Source: Kibdelosporangium banguiense (lineage in GTDB: Bacteria; Actinomycetota; Actinomycetes; Mycobacteriales; Pseudonocardiaceae). Taken from it: DNA of 64,000 nt. Location: NCBI RefSeq assembly GCF_017876405.1, contig NZ_JAGINW010000001.1, positions 7,515,203-7,579,202 on the forward strand, read 5' to 3'. Position numbers and translations under genes: made by a program. The notes below the pieces were generated by a model that was not told the origin of the DNA, ran no database searches, and saw nothing but the letters and a program-made list of their open reading frames with translations. Shown piece by piece: positions 26,214 to 35,852 of the stretch (its first letter is position 1; each line of letters opens with the position of its first letter).

Positions 26214-27112
26214 TGGTAGCCGTCACCGGTCGCACGCGGCACGGAACGGCAGGGTTTCTTTTCATAGCCCCGTTTCTCGTGCTGTTCGTGTTGTTGTTCC
26301 TGACTCCGCTCGGCTATGCCGCCTACCTCAGCCTGTTCCAGCACAAGCTGATCGGCGGGACGGTCTTCGTCGGGCTGGACAACTACGTGAAGGCCGTCAC
26401 CGACCCGCAGTTCCTACGCGGGGTGCTGCGGGTCGCGACGTTCTTCGTGGTCCAGGTTCCTGTGATGCTGTTGCTGGCATTGCTTTTCGCGCTCGCTCTC
26501 GACAGCGGTCTGATGCGGCTGGCGAGGGTGGTACGGCTGGGCATCTTCCTGCCATACGCCGTTCCAGCCGCGATCGCCGCGCTGATGTGGGGATACCTCT
26601 ACGGACCGGACTACGGCCCGTTCGCGCAGCTCGGCCGGATGCTGGACATCGCCGTGCCGCGTTTCCTGAGCGAGGACTGGATGCTCGGCAGTCTCGCGAA
26701 CATCGTGACGTGGGAGTTCGTCGGCTACAACATGATCATCCTGTACGCGGCACTGCGGACCATTCCGCCGGACCTCTACGAGGCCGCCGCGGTGGACGGC
26801 GCCGGTGCGTGGCGGATCGCCTGGTCGATCAAGCTTCCCGCGTTGCGGCCCGCGCTCATGCTCACGCTGCTGTTCTCGGTGATCGGGAGCTTCCAGCTGT
26901 TCAACGAGCCGAATCTGTTGCAGCGATTCGCTCCATCAGTCATCGACAGCGCGTACACGGCGAACCTCTATGCCTATTCGTTGGCGTTCACCGGTCAGCA
27001 AGTCAACTACGCGGCCACGGTGTCGTTCCTGCTCGGTCTGGTCATCGTGATCGTGTCCTATGTCGTCCTGTTCACCGCGAACCGCAGGAGGCGTCGTGAC
27101 TCGCCGGCGTAG
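26210..27112 (+). CDS. Sugar ABC transporter permease 1 (MalF type)
   Basis: 300 aa with six predicted membrane helices and the EAA loop EAAAVDGAGAWRIAWSIKLP, which docks to the ATPase. It starts within the binding protein's stop (ATGA). No ATP-binding subunit is encoded in the operon; actinobacterial CUT1 systems commonly use a shared MsiK ATPase, which I infer here. Confidence 0.92.
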   Translation: MMVAVTGRTRHGTAGFLFIAPFLVLFVLLFLTPLGYAAYLSLFQHKLIGGTVFVGLDNYVKAVTDPQFLRGVLRVATFFVVQVPVMLLLALLFALALDSGLMRLARVVRLGIFLPYAVPAAIAALMWGYLYGPDYGPFAQLGRMLDIAVPRFLSEDWMLGSLANIVTWEFVGYNMIILYAALRTIPPDLYEAAAVDGAGAWRIAWSIKLPALRPALMLTLLFSVIGSFQLFNEPNLLQRFAPSVIDSAYTANLYAYSLAFTGQQVNYAATVSFLLGLVIVIVSYVVLFTANRRRRRDSPA

Positions 27113-27950
27113 TACTCCGTTGACGATCGCCATGCTGGCCGCCCTGGCCTACTTCCTGCTGCCGTTGTTATGGCTGGTCGTGGCGTCCACCAAGAGCACC
27201 CAGGACCTGTTCACGACCTTCGGGCTGTGGTTCTCGCGCGCTCCGCAGCTGCTGACCAACGCCCAGGACACGTTGACCCACAACGGCGGGGTCTTCGTGC
27301 AGTGGCTGGTCAACACGGTTCTGTACGCCGTGGTCAGTGCGGTCGGGGCGGCCCTGCTGGCGGCTGCGGCAGGGTACGGATTCGCCAAGTACCGGTTCCG
27401 TGGTCACGGTGCTGCCTTCAACCTGGTGATCGGGGCGGTCATGGTGCCGGCCACGGCCCTGGCGATCCCGACCTACCTGCTGTTTGCCGAAGTGGGCCTG
27501 GTCAACACGCCCTGGGCGATCATCCTGCCGTCGCTGATCAACCCGTTCGGGCTGTACCTGATGCGCATCTACGCGCAGGACGCCGTGCCGGACAGCCTCA
27601 TCGAGGCCGCGCGGATCGACGGCGCCAGTGAAGGCCGGATCTTCCTGCAGATCGCGTTGAAACTGCTGGGACCGGGCCTGGTGACGGTTCTGTTGTTCAC
27701 ACTGGTCGCCACCTGGAACAACTACTTCCTGCCGCTGATCATGCTCAACGACCCGGGGCTGTACCCGGTCACGGTCGGGCTCGCATCCTGGGCCGCGCAG
27801 GCGCAGAACGGCGGGGCCGGGGCCAGCAGCGAGATGATGCCGCTCGTGGTGACCGGATCGCTGTTGTCGGTCATCCCGCTCGTCGTGGCTTTCCTGCTGC
27901 TGCAACGGTATTGGCAGAGCGGGCTGGCCACCGGCGCCGTCAAGCAGTGA
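27096..27950 (+). CDS. Sugar ABC transporter permease 2 (MalG type)
   Basis: 284 aa from GTG 27096, with AGGAGG just upstream. Six predicted helices; EAA loop EAARIDGASEGRIFLQIALK. It overlaps the first permease by 17 bp, typical of stoichiometric coupling. It completes the inner-membrane channel with the product of 26210. Confidence 0.92.
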   Translation: MTRRRSTPLTIAMLAALAYFLLPLLWLVVASTKSTQDLFTTFGLWFSRAPQLLTNAQDTLTHNGGVFVQWLVNTVLYAVVSAVGAALLAAAAGYGFAKYRFRGHGAAFNLVIGAVMVPATALAIPTYLLFAEVGLVNTPWAIILPSLINPFGLYLMRIYAQDAVPDSLIEAARIDGASEGRIFLQIALKLLGPGLVTVLLFTLVATWNNYFLPLIMLNDPGLYPVTVGLASWAAQAQNGGAGASSEMMPLVVTGSLLSVIPLVVAFLLLQRYWQSGLATGAVKQ

Positions 27951-27976
27951 CATCGATCCTTTGTGGAGGTTGACCT

Positions 27977-30094
27977 ATGGCGGTTCTGCCCGCCCGCGTG
28001 CTGTTCGGCGCTGCCTACTACCACGAATACCAGCCCTACGACCGGCTCAAGACCGACCTTGACCTGATGGTGGAAGCACATTTCACGGTCATCCGGGTCG
28101 GCGAGTCGGTCTGGTCGACCTGGGAGCCGGAGAACGGCCGGTTCGACCTCGACTGGCTGCAGCCGGTGCTCGACGGCGCGCACGAACGCGGGATCTCGGT
28201 CATCCTGGGCACCCCGACCTACGCCGTGCCGCCGTGGCTGGCCCGGCAGTACCCGGAGATCACCGGCGAACGCGCCACCGGGCAGCGCATCGGCTGGGGC
28301 GCCCGCCAGGAGGTCGACTTCACCCACCCGGCCTTCCTGTTCCACGCCGAACGCGCCATCCGCAAGATCGTTGCCCGGTACGCCGCGCACCCGGCGGTGA
28401 TCGGGTTTCAAGTGGACAACGAACCAGGCCTGGAACTGTTCCACAACCACGGGGTCTTCCAGCGTTTCGTCGACCACCTGCGTGCCAAGTACGGCGATGT
28501 CGAGACGCTCAACCGCGAGTGGGGCCTGGTCTACTGGTCGCACCGACTGTCCACATGGGCCGATCTGTGGACACCGGATGGCAACATACAGCCGCAGTAC
28601 GATGTCGCATGGCGGGCGTTCCAGGCGCGTCAGACCACCGAGTTCATCGCCTGGCAGGCCGCGATCGTCCGTGAGTACGCCAACCCGGACCAGTTCGTCA
28701 CCACCTGCATCTCCTACACGCGCCCCGCGGTCGAGGACGACGAACTGACTGACAGCCTCGACATCGCCGCGGGCAACCCGTACTACGTAATGCAGGATGC
28801 CTTGGCCCTGCCTGATCCGGCGGCTGACGACGCCGAGCAGAAGTGGAAGACCGTCGGCGTATGGGCGCTGTACCAGACAGCGGACTGGATGTTCTCCTCA
28901 CGCCAGGCGCCTTTCCTGGTCACCGAGACCAACGCGATGCACATCGGCACGCCATGGGACAACCGGCCCGCCTATGACGGTCAATGGCGGCAGGCGGCGT
29001 GGGCACTCGTCTCGCGTGGTGCTCGGATGATCGAGTACTGGCACTGGCACACGCTGCACTTCGGCGCGGAAACCTACTGGGGCGGAGTGCTTCCGCACAG
29101 CGGTCAGCCCGGCCGTACCTACAAGGAACTGGCACGCCTCGGCGCCGAGTTCGACATCGCCGGGCCGCTTGTGGTCGGGCTCGAACCCGATGCCGACATC
29201 ACCATGGTCTACTCGACGCCGAGTAAGTGGCTCATGCAGAAGTACCCGCCACTGTCCATAGCGGACGGTGAACCGGATGCGAATGCCTACCATCGGTTCT
29301 TCGATCCGTTCTACCGAGGCGCGTTCGACACCGGCCGGCAGGTTCGTATCGTCCATATCAGGCAGCTTCATGACCCGAGCAGGGAAGGCGTAACACCCGA
29401 AGAAGCTGCACGACGCCACCCTGTTCTGGTCGTGCCGGCTCTGTATGTTGTCGACGACGCCACAATCGACTGGCTCGAGGCTTACGCCCGTGCGGGCGGC
29501 CACCTCGTTCTTGGCCCGCGAACCGCGTACGGCGATCACGAAGGCCGTGCGCGCCACGAACCTGCTCCAGGTCGTCTCGTCGAGGCTGCGGGTGTGCGAT
29601 ACGACGAGTTCAGCAATCTGCTGCACGGCATCCCAGTCCGCGGCAACGAACTCGAACTTCCGGAAGACGCGACCGCGACACAGTGGGTCGACGGCCTCAC
29701 CGTCATCGACGCCGAAGTGCTCGCCGAGTATGACCACCCGCATTTCGGTCGCTGGCCCGCGGCCACGACCCGTCATCACGGTGAAGGGCGCGTCACCTGC
29801 ATCGGCACAGTTCCTGGCCGCCACTTTGCCCAGGCGCTGGCCCGATGGCTGGCACCCACAGCATGCAGTGAATGGCACCAACTACCCGCGTCGGTCACCG
29901 TCACCACGGGTTCGTCCGCGGACGGCCGTCGTGTCCACATTGTCCACAACTGGAGCTGGGAGCCCGTTCGGGTGCTGGCCCCCATGGCACTGACCGACGT
30001 ACTGGAGAAGCGTTCCCTGCCCGCAGGGTTCGCGCTGAGCCTCGATCCGTGGGACGTACGCGTCTTCACTGCCAAGAACGGAGGAGATCAATGA
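27977..30094 (+). CDS. GH42 beta-galactosidase, cytoplasmic
   Basis: 705 aa with all three GH42 domains: a TIM barrel with acid/base Glu149 in FQVDNEPG and nucleophile Glu317 in LVTETNA, a trimerisation domain (LVVPALYVVDDATIDWLEAYA) and a C-terminal beta domain. No signal peptide, so it acts on imported galactosides, for example galactan or arabinogalactan oligomers. GGAGG lies 7 nt before the ATG. It follows the permeases by 26 bp and overlaps the next gene by ATGA. Confidence 0.9.
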   Translation: MAVLPARVLFGAAYYHEYQPYDRLKTDLDLMVEAHFTVIRVGESVWSTWEPENGRFDLDWLQPVLDGAHERGISVILGTPTYAVPPWLARQYPEITGERATGQRIGWGARQEVDFTHPAFLFHAERAIRKIVARYAAHPAVIGFQVDNEPGLELFHNHGVFQRFVDHLRAKYGDVETLNREWGLVYWSHRLSTWADLWTPDGNIQPQYDVAWRAFQARQTTEFIAWQAAIVREYANPDQFVTTCISYTRPAVEDDELTDSLDIAAGNPYYVMQDALALPDPAADDAEQKWKTVGVWALYQTADWMFSSRQAPFLVTETNAMHIGTPWDNRPAYDGQWRQAAWALVSRGARMIEYWHWHTLHFGAETYWGGVLPHSGQPGRTYKELARLGAEFDIAGPLVVGLEPDADITMVYSTPSKWLMQKYPPLSIADGEPDANAYHRFFDPFYRGAFDTGRQVRIVHIRQLHDPSREGVTPEEAARRHPVLVVPALYVVDDATIDWLEAYARAGGHLVLGPRTAYGDHEGRARHEPAPGRLVEAAGVRYDEFSNLLHGIPVRGNELELPEDATATQWVDGLTVIDAEVLAEYDHPHFGRWPAATTRHHGEGRVTCIGTVPGRHFAQALARWLAPTACSEWHQLPASVTVTTGSSADGRRVHIVHNWSWEPVRVLAPMALTDVLEKRSLPAGFALSLDPWDVRVFTAKNGGDQ

Positions 30095-31611
30095 AGAGGC
30101 TGCGGTCCGCGATCCTCGTGATGATTCTCGTCGCGAGTGGGCTGCTCGCGTCCACTCCGGCCAATGCCTTCGGGCCGTCGGTGATGTTCGCGCCGTCAGG
30201 CGACTGCAACCGTGCATACTGCACGACGTACGCCAAGTCGGTGCAGACGAACTCAGGCCGGATTCTCGCCAGCTTCGAGGACAACAACCAGCCCGCGGCC
30301 GGGCAGACGCTCCCGATCTTCAGCAGTACGGACAACGGGAGATCCTGGACGAAGATCGCCGCCGTGGCGGACAAGTCGCCCAGGCGCTGGGGCAGTAACT
30401 GGACCAACCCGTACCTCTACGTTCTGCCGCAGCGGATCGGCAGCATGCCGGCCGGTACCGTGCTGCTCGCGGGGATCGCCTCGCCGCCGGACCGTTCGGG
30501 GACCGCGATCGAGCTGTACCGGAGCAACGACGACGGCTTCAGCTGGACGTGGGTCAGCGAGGTCGCGGTGGGCGGCGGCGAATGGGGGAGCGCGAACCCC
30601 ACGCCGATCTGGGAGCCGTACCTCCTGGTGGCGAACAACAAGCTGATCGTCTACTACTCCGACGAGCGCGACAAGGCGAACCACGACCAGAAGCTCGTGC
30701 ACCAGACCTCAACCGACGGCCGCAGTTGGGGCCCGGTCGTCGAAGACGTCGCAATGGCCGACCGCGCACTGCGGCCAGGCATGCCGGTGGTGACGAGGAT
30801 GGTCAACGGCCAGTACCTCATGGTGTTCGAGATGGTCGGACAGCCCAATACACCCAACAACTACAAGATCTCCGCGAACCCGGAGTCCTGGAACGCCTCT
30901 GACGGCGGAACAACGATCGACCACGGCGGCAGCCCGTTCGTCACGACACTGCCGAACGGCCGTCTGGCCTATAACTCCTACGGCTCAGGGGACATCCGGA
31001 TCAACACGAACAACGGCACAGGCGCCTGGACACCAGTCCGCACGACCATGCCACGCGGGTACAGCCGGATGCTGCAGTACGTCCGTGGCACCGGCCGCAT
31101 GCTCATCCTGTCGGTCGAGGGTTTCTGGGTCGGCGGACGCAACAGTGTCTACTACGGCGACGTGGACCTCGGCAACTCCGCTGGCCCGTACTACAAGCTC
31201 ATCAACCGTCGCAGCGGCAAGGCACTCGACGTGTACCAGGCCAACTTGCAGGACGGCGCCCAGGTTGTGCAGTGGGCGGACAACGGCGGGCACAACCAGC
31301 AATGGCACGTGACCGACATCGGCGGTGGCTACCGGACTTTGTTCAACCGCAACAGTGGCCGCACGCTGTCGATCTGGGCCACGGGTACCGCCGACGGGGC
31401 CGACGCCGTCCAGTGGGTCGAGAACAACGGCGGTGACCAGCAATGGCAACTCGTGCCGGTCGGCTCCTACTACAAGATCGTGAACCGGCACGCAGGCAAG
31501 GTCCTGGCGGTGTGGCAGGCGTCCACAGCGGACGGTGCCCGAGTCGTTCAGTGGACCGACACGGGCGCGCTCGACCAGCAATGGCAGCTCGTCCAGGTCT
31601 GCGGCGTCTAA
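30091..31611 (+). CDS. Secreted Asp-box (sialidase-fold) glycosidase with ricin-type lectin domain
   Basis: 506 aa. A signal peptide (MKRLRSAILV to ANAFG) is followed by a beta-propeller with three Asp boxes (STDNGRSW, SNDDGFSW, STDGRSW). From about 365 comes a ricin B (CBM13) trefoil with three QxW repeats (NQQWHV, DQQWQL, DQQWQL). The fold covers sialidases and GH93 exo-arabinanases. The motifs IWEPYLLV and YYSDERD, with an operon of plant-polysaccharide genes, make an arabinanase-type activity more likely than sialidase; that is inference. Strong GGAGGAG before the ATG, coupled to GH42. Confidence 0.8.
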   Translation: MKRLRSAILVMILVASGLLASTPANAFGPSVMFAPSGDCNRAYCTTYAKSVQTNSGRILASFEDNNQPAAGQTLPIFSSTDNGRSWTKIAAVADKSPRRWGSNWTNPYLYVLPQRIGSMPAGTVLLAGIASPPDRSGTAIELYRSNDDGFSWTWVSEVAVGGGEWGSANPTPIWEPYLLVANNKLIVYYSDERDKANHDQKLVHQTSTDGRSWGPVVEDVAMADRALRPGMPVVTRMVNGQYLMVFEMVGQPNTPNNYKISANPESWNASDGGTTIDHGGSPFVTTLPNGRLAYNSYGSGDIRINTNNGTGAWTPVRTTMPRGYSRMLQYVRGTGRMLILSVEGFWVGGRNSVYYGDVDLGNSAGPYYKLINRRSGKALDVYQANLQDGAQVVQWADNGGHNQQWHVTDIGGGYRTLFNRNSGRTLSIWATGTADGADAVQWVENNGGDQQWQLVPVGSYYKIVNRHAGKVLAVWQASTADGARVVQWTDTGALDQQWQLVQVCGV

Positions 31612-34241
31612 TCGACGTACGTGTGGGTGCCTGGCGTGGCGGTCTCCTGCCGCCCGTTGGGCAACACCACGGTCGCTTGCGTTCCGGCGGGCACGACCAC
31701 GCGGAGGTGCAACTGACCACCTTCGAGCCGCCAGGCGGACTTGATACGACCGTACGGTGATTCGTGGGCAGCCTCGGCCCAGGTGATGCCACCGCCTGGC
31801 CGTGGCTGGACGCGGAAGCGCCGGTACGCGGGTCCGTCGTCGAGTAGCTCGATGCCTGCCACGTACTGGTGCAGGAACGAGATGACGGCGCCTTTGGAGT
31901 AGTGGTTCAGCGAGGCGCTGACTTTTCCGTCCGCCGACACGCCGTTCCAATCCTCCCACACGGTGGTGGCGCCGCGGTCGATCATCGCGAGCCAGGAGGG
32001 CGCGGTGTCCTGCAACAACAACTCGTATGCGATGTCCAGGTGGCCCATGTCGGCCAGCGCGGGCAGCAGGTACGGGGTGGCGAGGAACCCGGTCCCGAGA
32101 TGGGTGCCTGCCTGACGCACCAGCTCGATCAGATGCGCCGCAATGCTGGCTCGTAGTTCGTCGGGAACGAGATCGAAGGCGAGCGCACGGACATGATTGG
32201 CCTGGGTGTCCTGGGTCAGGCGTCCGTCGGGCGTGATGTATTCGGTCCGCCAAGCTGCGCGGATGTCGTCGCTGAGAGCCGAATAGTGTTTGGCTTCGTC
32301 CTCAAGGCCGAGTACGTCGGCGATCCGGCTCGCCAGGCGCGAACTGTGCGCGTAGAAAGCCGTGGCGAGGTCGCCCCGGTCGAGCTTGGGAAACGACGGA
32401 AGGTCGATCTCCTCGCCAGGGACCAGCCATTCGCCCCAGTGAAAGCCGGTGTCCCACAAGTACTGCTCGTGCGGCGCCGGTTGCGGGCGCTTGGCCACCC
32501 GGTCGGGGTGCCGCTGGGTCCGGGCGGCGCGCCCGGCGCGTTCCAGCCAGGCCACGATCATGGGCCATGATTCGGTCAGGATCCGGGTGTCGCCGTACGC
32601 GCGGTACAACTCCCACGGCACGATCACGGCGGCGTCACCCCAGCCCGCGGAGCCGTTGAGATGCTCGACCTGGCCGGCCAGGCCTTCGCCCGGAGCGCAC
32701 GGGCTGATGTTGGCGACCGTGCCGTCGGGCCACTGGTCGGCGGCGACATCGCGGAGCCATTTCGCCGAGAAACCGGCCACATCGAACAGGAACGCGGCGG
32801 TCGGCACGAACAGTTGCCAGTCGCCGGTCCAGCCCGCCCTTTCCCGGTGCGGGCAGTCGGTCGGGATGTCGCAGGCGTTGTCCCGCAGGCTCCACACGAC
32901 GGCCTCGTGCAACCGGTTGATCCGCTCGTCGCTGCAGGAGAACCAGCCGGTACGCCGCAGATCGGTGTGCACCACGACTCCCGTGACGTCCTGCGGGGTC
33001 AGGTCCTCGGGATGGCCTTCGATCCGTACATATTGGAATCCGTGTGTGGTGCGGCGTGGTTCGAACGCGTCGCCGGGGATGCCCGCGGACGTCACCTCGT
33101 CGATCTGCCCGGCCGGTAGGAACCCCGTCCCCGCGGGTGCGAACGGGCGGAGATTCTCAGTCGTCACATCGCCGTCGGGATCGAGCCATTCGCCGTGCAC
33201 AAGCCGGACTGTGGTGCCCACCGGGCCCAGGTTGGACAGCCGGACCCAGCCGTTGATGTTCTGGCCCAGATCGACGATCTGCCGCCGATCGTCCAGCCGG
33301 CGCACCGACATCGGGGTCAGCTCCTGTACCCGGCGGACCGGTGGGGCGGGGGAGTCGGTCAGCTCGCCGAATCCGCGGGGATCGGTCACGATCGGTGACC
33401 ATGACGTGTCGTCGAATCCAGCATGCGACCAGCCGCGCGGCAGCCGGCAGAGATCCCAGCGCTCACCTTCGATCAGATCCGCGGCCGTGACATGTCCTTG
33501 TGCGCTCAGCCAGTCCCGGCCCGTGCCCAGCACGTTTTCGGTGCCATCGGCATGCGTGAGGTGCAGTTGCGCCAGCAGTGCGGGCCGATCGCCCCATTGG
33601 TCGGCGACCCGGAAGTAACCGATCAGGCCGCGATACCAGCCGTCCGCCAGGATGACGGCGATGGCGTTGCGGCCCTGCTGCACACTCTCGGTGACGTCAT
33701 AGCTCTGCACCTGCAGACGGGTGCGGTACTGGGTGAATCCGGGCGTGAGTTCCGCGTTCCCGATCCGGCCGCCGTTGAGAAATCCTTCGTAGACGCCGTG
33801 GGCGGTCGCGTACAGGCGTGCCGAGATCACCGGTTTGTCCACATCGAACTCGCAGCGCAGCAGCGACGCGGGCCGGTTTCCCGGTGCACCAGCGGGATTC
33901 TCGCCTGGCGTGATCCATTCGGCCTGCCAGTCACGGGCATCGAGCAGGCCCATCTCGAACGCCGCCGGTGGCGACCACTCGCTCTCGCCGAGGTCGGTCC
34001 AGACCTTCACCCACCACTGCACGCGCTCACCGGACCGCAGCGCGGGACCGGTGTACGGGATCAGGAGATGGTCCCGGGACTCGACGCGCCCGCTGTCCCA
34101 GCCGTTGCTCGTCTCGATCCGGTAGGCGGTCTGCCCGGCCGCGCCGACGGGCAGCCGCCACGACAGCCGGGGGTCGGTGACGCGGATGCCGAACGCCTCA
34201 TCGAGGTGCTCGACGCGCAGGTCTGTCACGGCGGTGATCAC
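31608..34241 (-). CDS. GH78 alpha-L-rhamnosidase
   Basis: 877 aa from GTG 34241, full family length. N-terminal beta-sandwich domains (WDSGRVESRDHLL, LYATAHGVYEGFLNG) precede the (alpha/alpha)6 barrel with the hallmark DCPHRERAGWTGDWQ around residues 460-475, and a C-terminal beta domain ends with GIELLDDGPAYRRFRVQPRPGGG. No signal peptide, so it hydrolyses rhamnosides inside the cell. Its stop overlaps the convergent glycosidase by about 4 bp. Divergent from the MFS transporter, with an operator between them. Confidence 0.93.
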   Translation of the reverse strand: MITAVTDLRVEHLDEAFGIRVTDPRLSWRLPVGAAGQTAYRIETSNGWDSGRVESRDHLLIPYTGPALRSGERVQWWVKVWTDLGESEWSPPAAFEMGLLDARDWQAEWITPGENPAGAPGNRPASLLRCEFDVDKPVISARLYATAHGVYEGFLNGGRIGNAELTPGFTQYRTRLQVQSYDVTESVQQGRNAIAVILADGWYRGLIGYFRVADQWGDRPALLAQLHLTHADGTENVLGTGRDWLSAQGHVTAADLIEGERWDLCRLPRGWSHAGFDDTSWSPIVTDPRGFGELTDSPAPPVRRVQELTPMSVRRLDDRRQIVDLGQNINGWVRLSNLGPVGTTVRLVHGEWLDPDGDVTTENLRPFAPAGTGFLPAGQIDEVTSAGIPGDAFEPRRTTHGFQYVRIEGHPEDLTPQDVTGVVVHTDLRRTGWFSCSDERINRLHEAVVWSLRDNACDIPTDCPHRERAGWTGDWQLFVPTAAFLFDVAGFSAKWLRDVAADQWPDGTVANISPCAPGEGLAGQVEHLNGSAGWGDAAVIVPWELYRAYGDTRILTESWPMIVAWLERAGRAARTQRHPDRVAKRPQPAPHEQYLWDTGFHWGEWLVPGEEIDLPSFPKLDRGDLATAFYAHSSRLASRIADVLGLEDEAKHYSALSDDIRAAWRTEYITPDGRLTQDTQANHVRALAFDLVPDELRASIAAHLIELVRQAGTHLGTGFLATPYLLPALADMGHLDIAYELLLQDTAPSWLAMIDRGATTVWEDWNGVSADGKVSASLNHYSKGAVISFLHQYVAGIELLDDGPAYRRFRVQPRPGGGITWAEAAHESPYGRIKSAWRLEGGQLHLRVVVPAGTQATVVLPNGRQETATPGTHTYVD

Positions 34242-34354
34242 AGGCGAGGCACCTTTCGGGTCGAACGTCCACGGCGGCGGTGGTGAAACGATTCATTCGC
34301 GGGATACCAAGCTAGGACGACTGGTCGCGGGGCGTCAACAGGCAAACTTGTGCC

Positions 34355-34383
34355 TTGTCAATCCGGATACAGCGGCCTACATT
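34355..34383 (+). promoter_or_regulatory. Promoter for the MFS sugar transporter
   Basis: TTGTCA (34355-34360), a 17-nt spacer and TACATT (34378-34383). The operator palindrome begins 14 bp further on, so a bound LacI-type repressor would cover the transcription start. The leader to the ATG at 34543 is about 150 nt. Confidence 0.5.
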
Positions 34384-34396
34384 GGGCTGGCAGCCG

Positions 34397-34414
34397 AGCT
34401 GACACGTGTCAGCT
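34397..34414. promoter_or_regulatory. Operator copy 1, perfect 18-bp palindrome
   Basis: AGCTGACACGTGTCAGCT, a perfect palindrome in the rhamnosidase/MFS divergent region. The same GACACGTGTC core recurs at 36908-36917 in front of GH3 and the LacI regulator, tying these genes into one regulon. Confidence 0.7.
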
Positions 34415-34542
34415 GCCCGGCCGTGAAAAGCGATCATCGACCCGGTCGGGGAACCTCGTACGCCGAGGTTGTTCCCCGGTAGTGCTTGAAACGTTCAAAT
34501 CAGACTCAGGTCACGCCGGCCGACACTCAACGAGGAGAACCG

Positions 34543-35850
34543 ATGTCTGGTGCTACGCAGCGGGCGAACCGCCCGTGGAAGACGGCGACCCTGGCCGGGA
34601 TGGCCTCGTACCTCGATTCGGGAGCACTGGTCACGTCCGGAATCGCGATCGGCGGCTCCTACGCGGGCGCGCTCGGGCTCGACGCGGGGACGATCGGAGC
34701 GTTGCTCGGCCTGCAGACGTTGATGTTCGCCGCCGGCGCCCTGGTCGGCGGGCGGCTGGGGGACCGGTTCGGCCGGCGCCGGATCTTCAGCCTGTCGCTG
34801 GTGCTGTACGCGGCCGGCATCGCGCTGCTGCTGATCGCGGCCTCGACCGGGCTGCTGTACCTCGGGGTGATCGCGGTCGGTTTCGCGATCGGCGCGGATC
34901 TGCCGGTGTCACTGGCGTTGATCAACGAGGAGGCACCGGAGGGCAAGAAGGGCCGGCTCGTCGTGTACTCCGGGATGCTGTGGCTGGCCGGGATCGTGGC
35001 GGTGGTGGTGCTGAGCTCGATCGTGGGCTCGTGGGGCGTGCTCGGTGGCCGGATCATGTTCGCGCACCTGCTGGGTGTGGCGGTGATCGTGCTGATCCTG
35101 CGGATGACGCTGCGTGAGTCGGCGGAATGGGCCGCGGCACGCCAGGCGGTGGACACGCATGTGGACACCGAGCGGGTCCACTTCAGCCGGGTCGGTCAGC
35201 TCTTCCGTCCGCCGGTGCTGTTCGCGGTGGTCGCCACCGGGTTGTACTACGCCAGCTGGAATCTCGGCGCGTCCACGCTCGGCAGCTTCGGGACCTACCT
35301 GTGGACCACGCTGACCGGCGGCGGCGTCGCGGAGTTCTCCCAGCTGACGCTGCTCGGCCTGCCGGTCGGTTTCGTGGCCGGCCTGATCTTCATGCGGGCG
35401 ATCGACCGGCCCTCACGCAATTTCTGGTTCGTCGGCGGCTCGATCCTGATCCTCGTCGCCTGGGCGTTGCCCGCGCTGCTGGGGCCGAGCAGGTTCACCC
35501 TGGTCGCCGTGCTGCTGGTGTCCGGTCTGGGCAACGCCTTCGCCGGCGAGAGCATCTACAAGGTGTGGTCGCAGGAGTTGGTGCCGACCCTGCTGCGGAG
35601 CACGTCCAGCGGCCTGACGATGGCCTTCACCCGGGTGATCGCGGGTCTGGCGGCGTTCGGCACTCCGGCGCTCGCCGCGGCCAACCCGCGACTGCTGTTC
35701 GCCCTGCTGTTCGGCTTCACGCTCGTCGCGACCGTCATCGGATTGTTCTGGGTGCCCAAGCTGCCCAAGGCCAGCCAGATCGAGCAACCACTGGTCACCG
35801 GCAAGTCCAGCACGTCCAATTCAGAGTCTCTGCGGGCGGAGATGTCTTGA
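34543..35850 (+). CDS. MFS transporter, sugar-porter-like
   Basis: 435 aa from ATG 34543, with GAGGAG five bases upstream. About twelve hydrophobic segments; the loop 2-3 signature GGRLGDRFGRRRIF and its second-half equivalent are characteristic of MFS, and RMTLRESAEW follows helix 6. The position between GH78 and GH3 with a shared operator suggests uptake of a rhamnosylated or glucosylated oligosaccharide or aglycone glycoside. Convergent with the LacI gene, with only 2 bp between stops. Confidence 0.88.
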   Translation: MSGATQRANRPWKTATLAGMASYLDSGALVTSGIAIGGSYAGALGLDAGTIGALLGLQTLMFAAGALVGGRLGDRFGRRRIFSLSLVLYAAGIALLLIAASTGLLYLGVIAVGFAIGADLPVSLALINEEAPEGKKGRLVVYSGMLWLAGIVAVVVLSSIVGSWGVLGGRIMFAHLLGVAVIVLILRMTLRESAEWAAARQAVDTHVDTERVHFSRVGQLFRPPVLFAVVATGLYYASWNLGASTLGSFGTYLWTTLTGGGVAEFSQLTLLGLPVGFVAGLIFMRAIDRPSRNFWFVGGSILILVAWALPALLGPSRFTLVAVLLVSGLGNAFAGESIYKVWSQELVPTLLRSTSSGLTMAFTRVIAGLAAFGTPALAAANPRLLFALLFGFTLVATVIGLFWVPKLPKASQIEQPLVTGKSSTSNSESLRAEMS

Positions 35851-35852
35851 CG

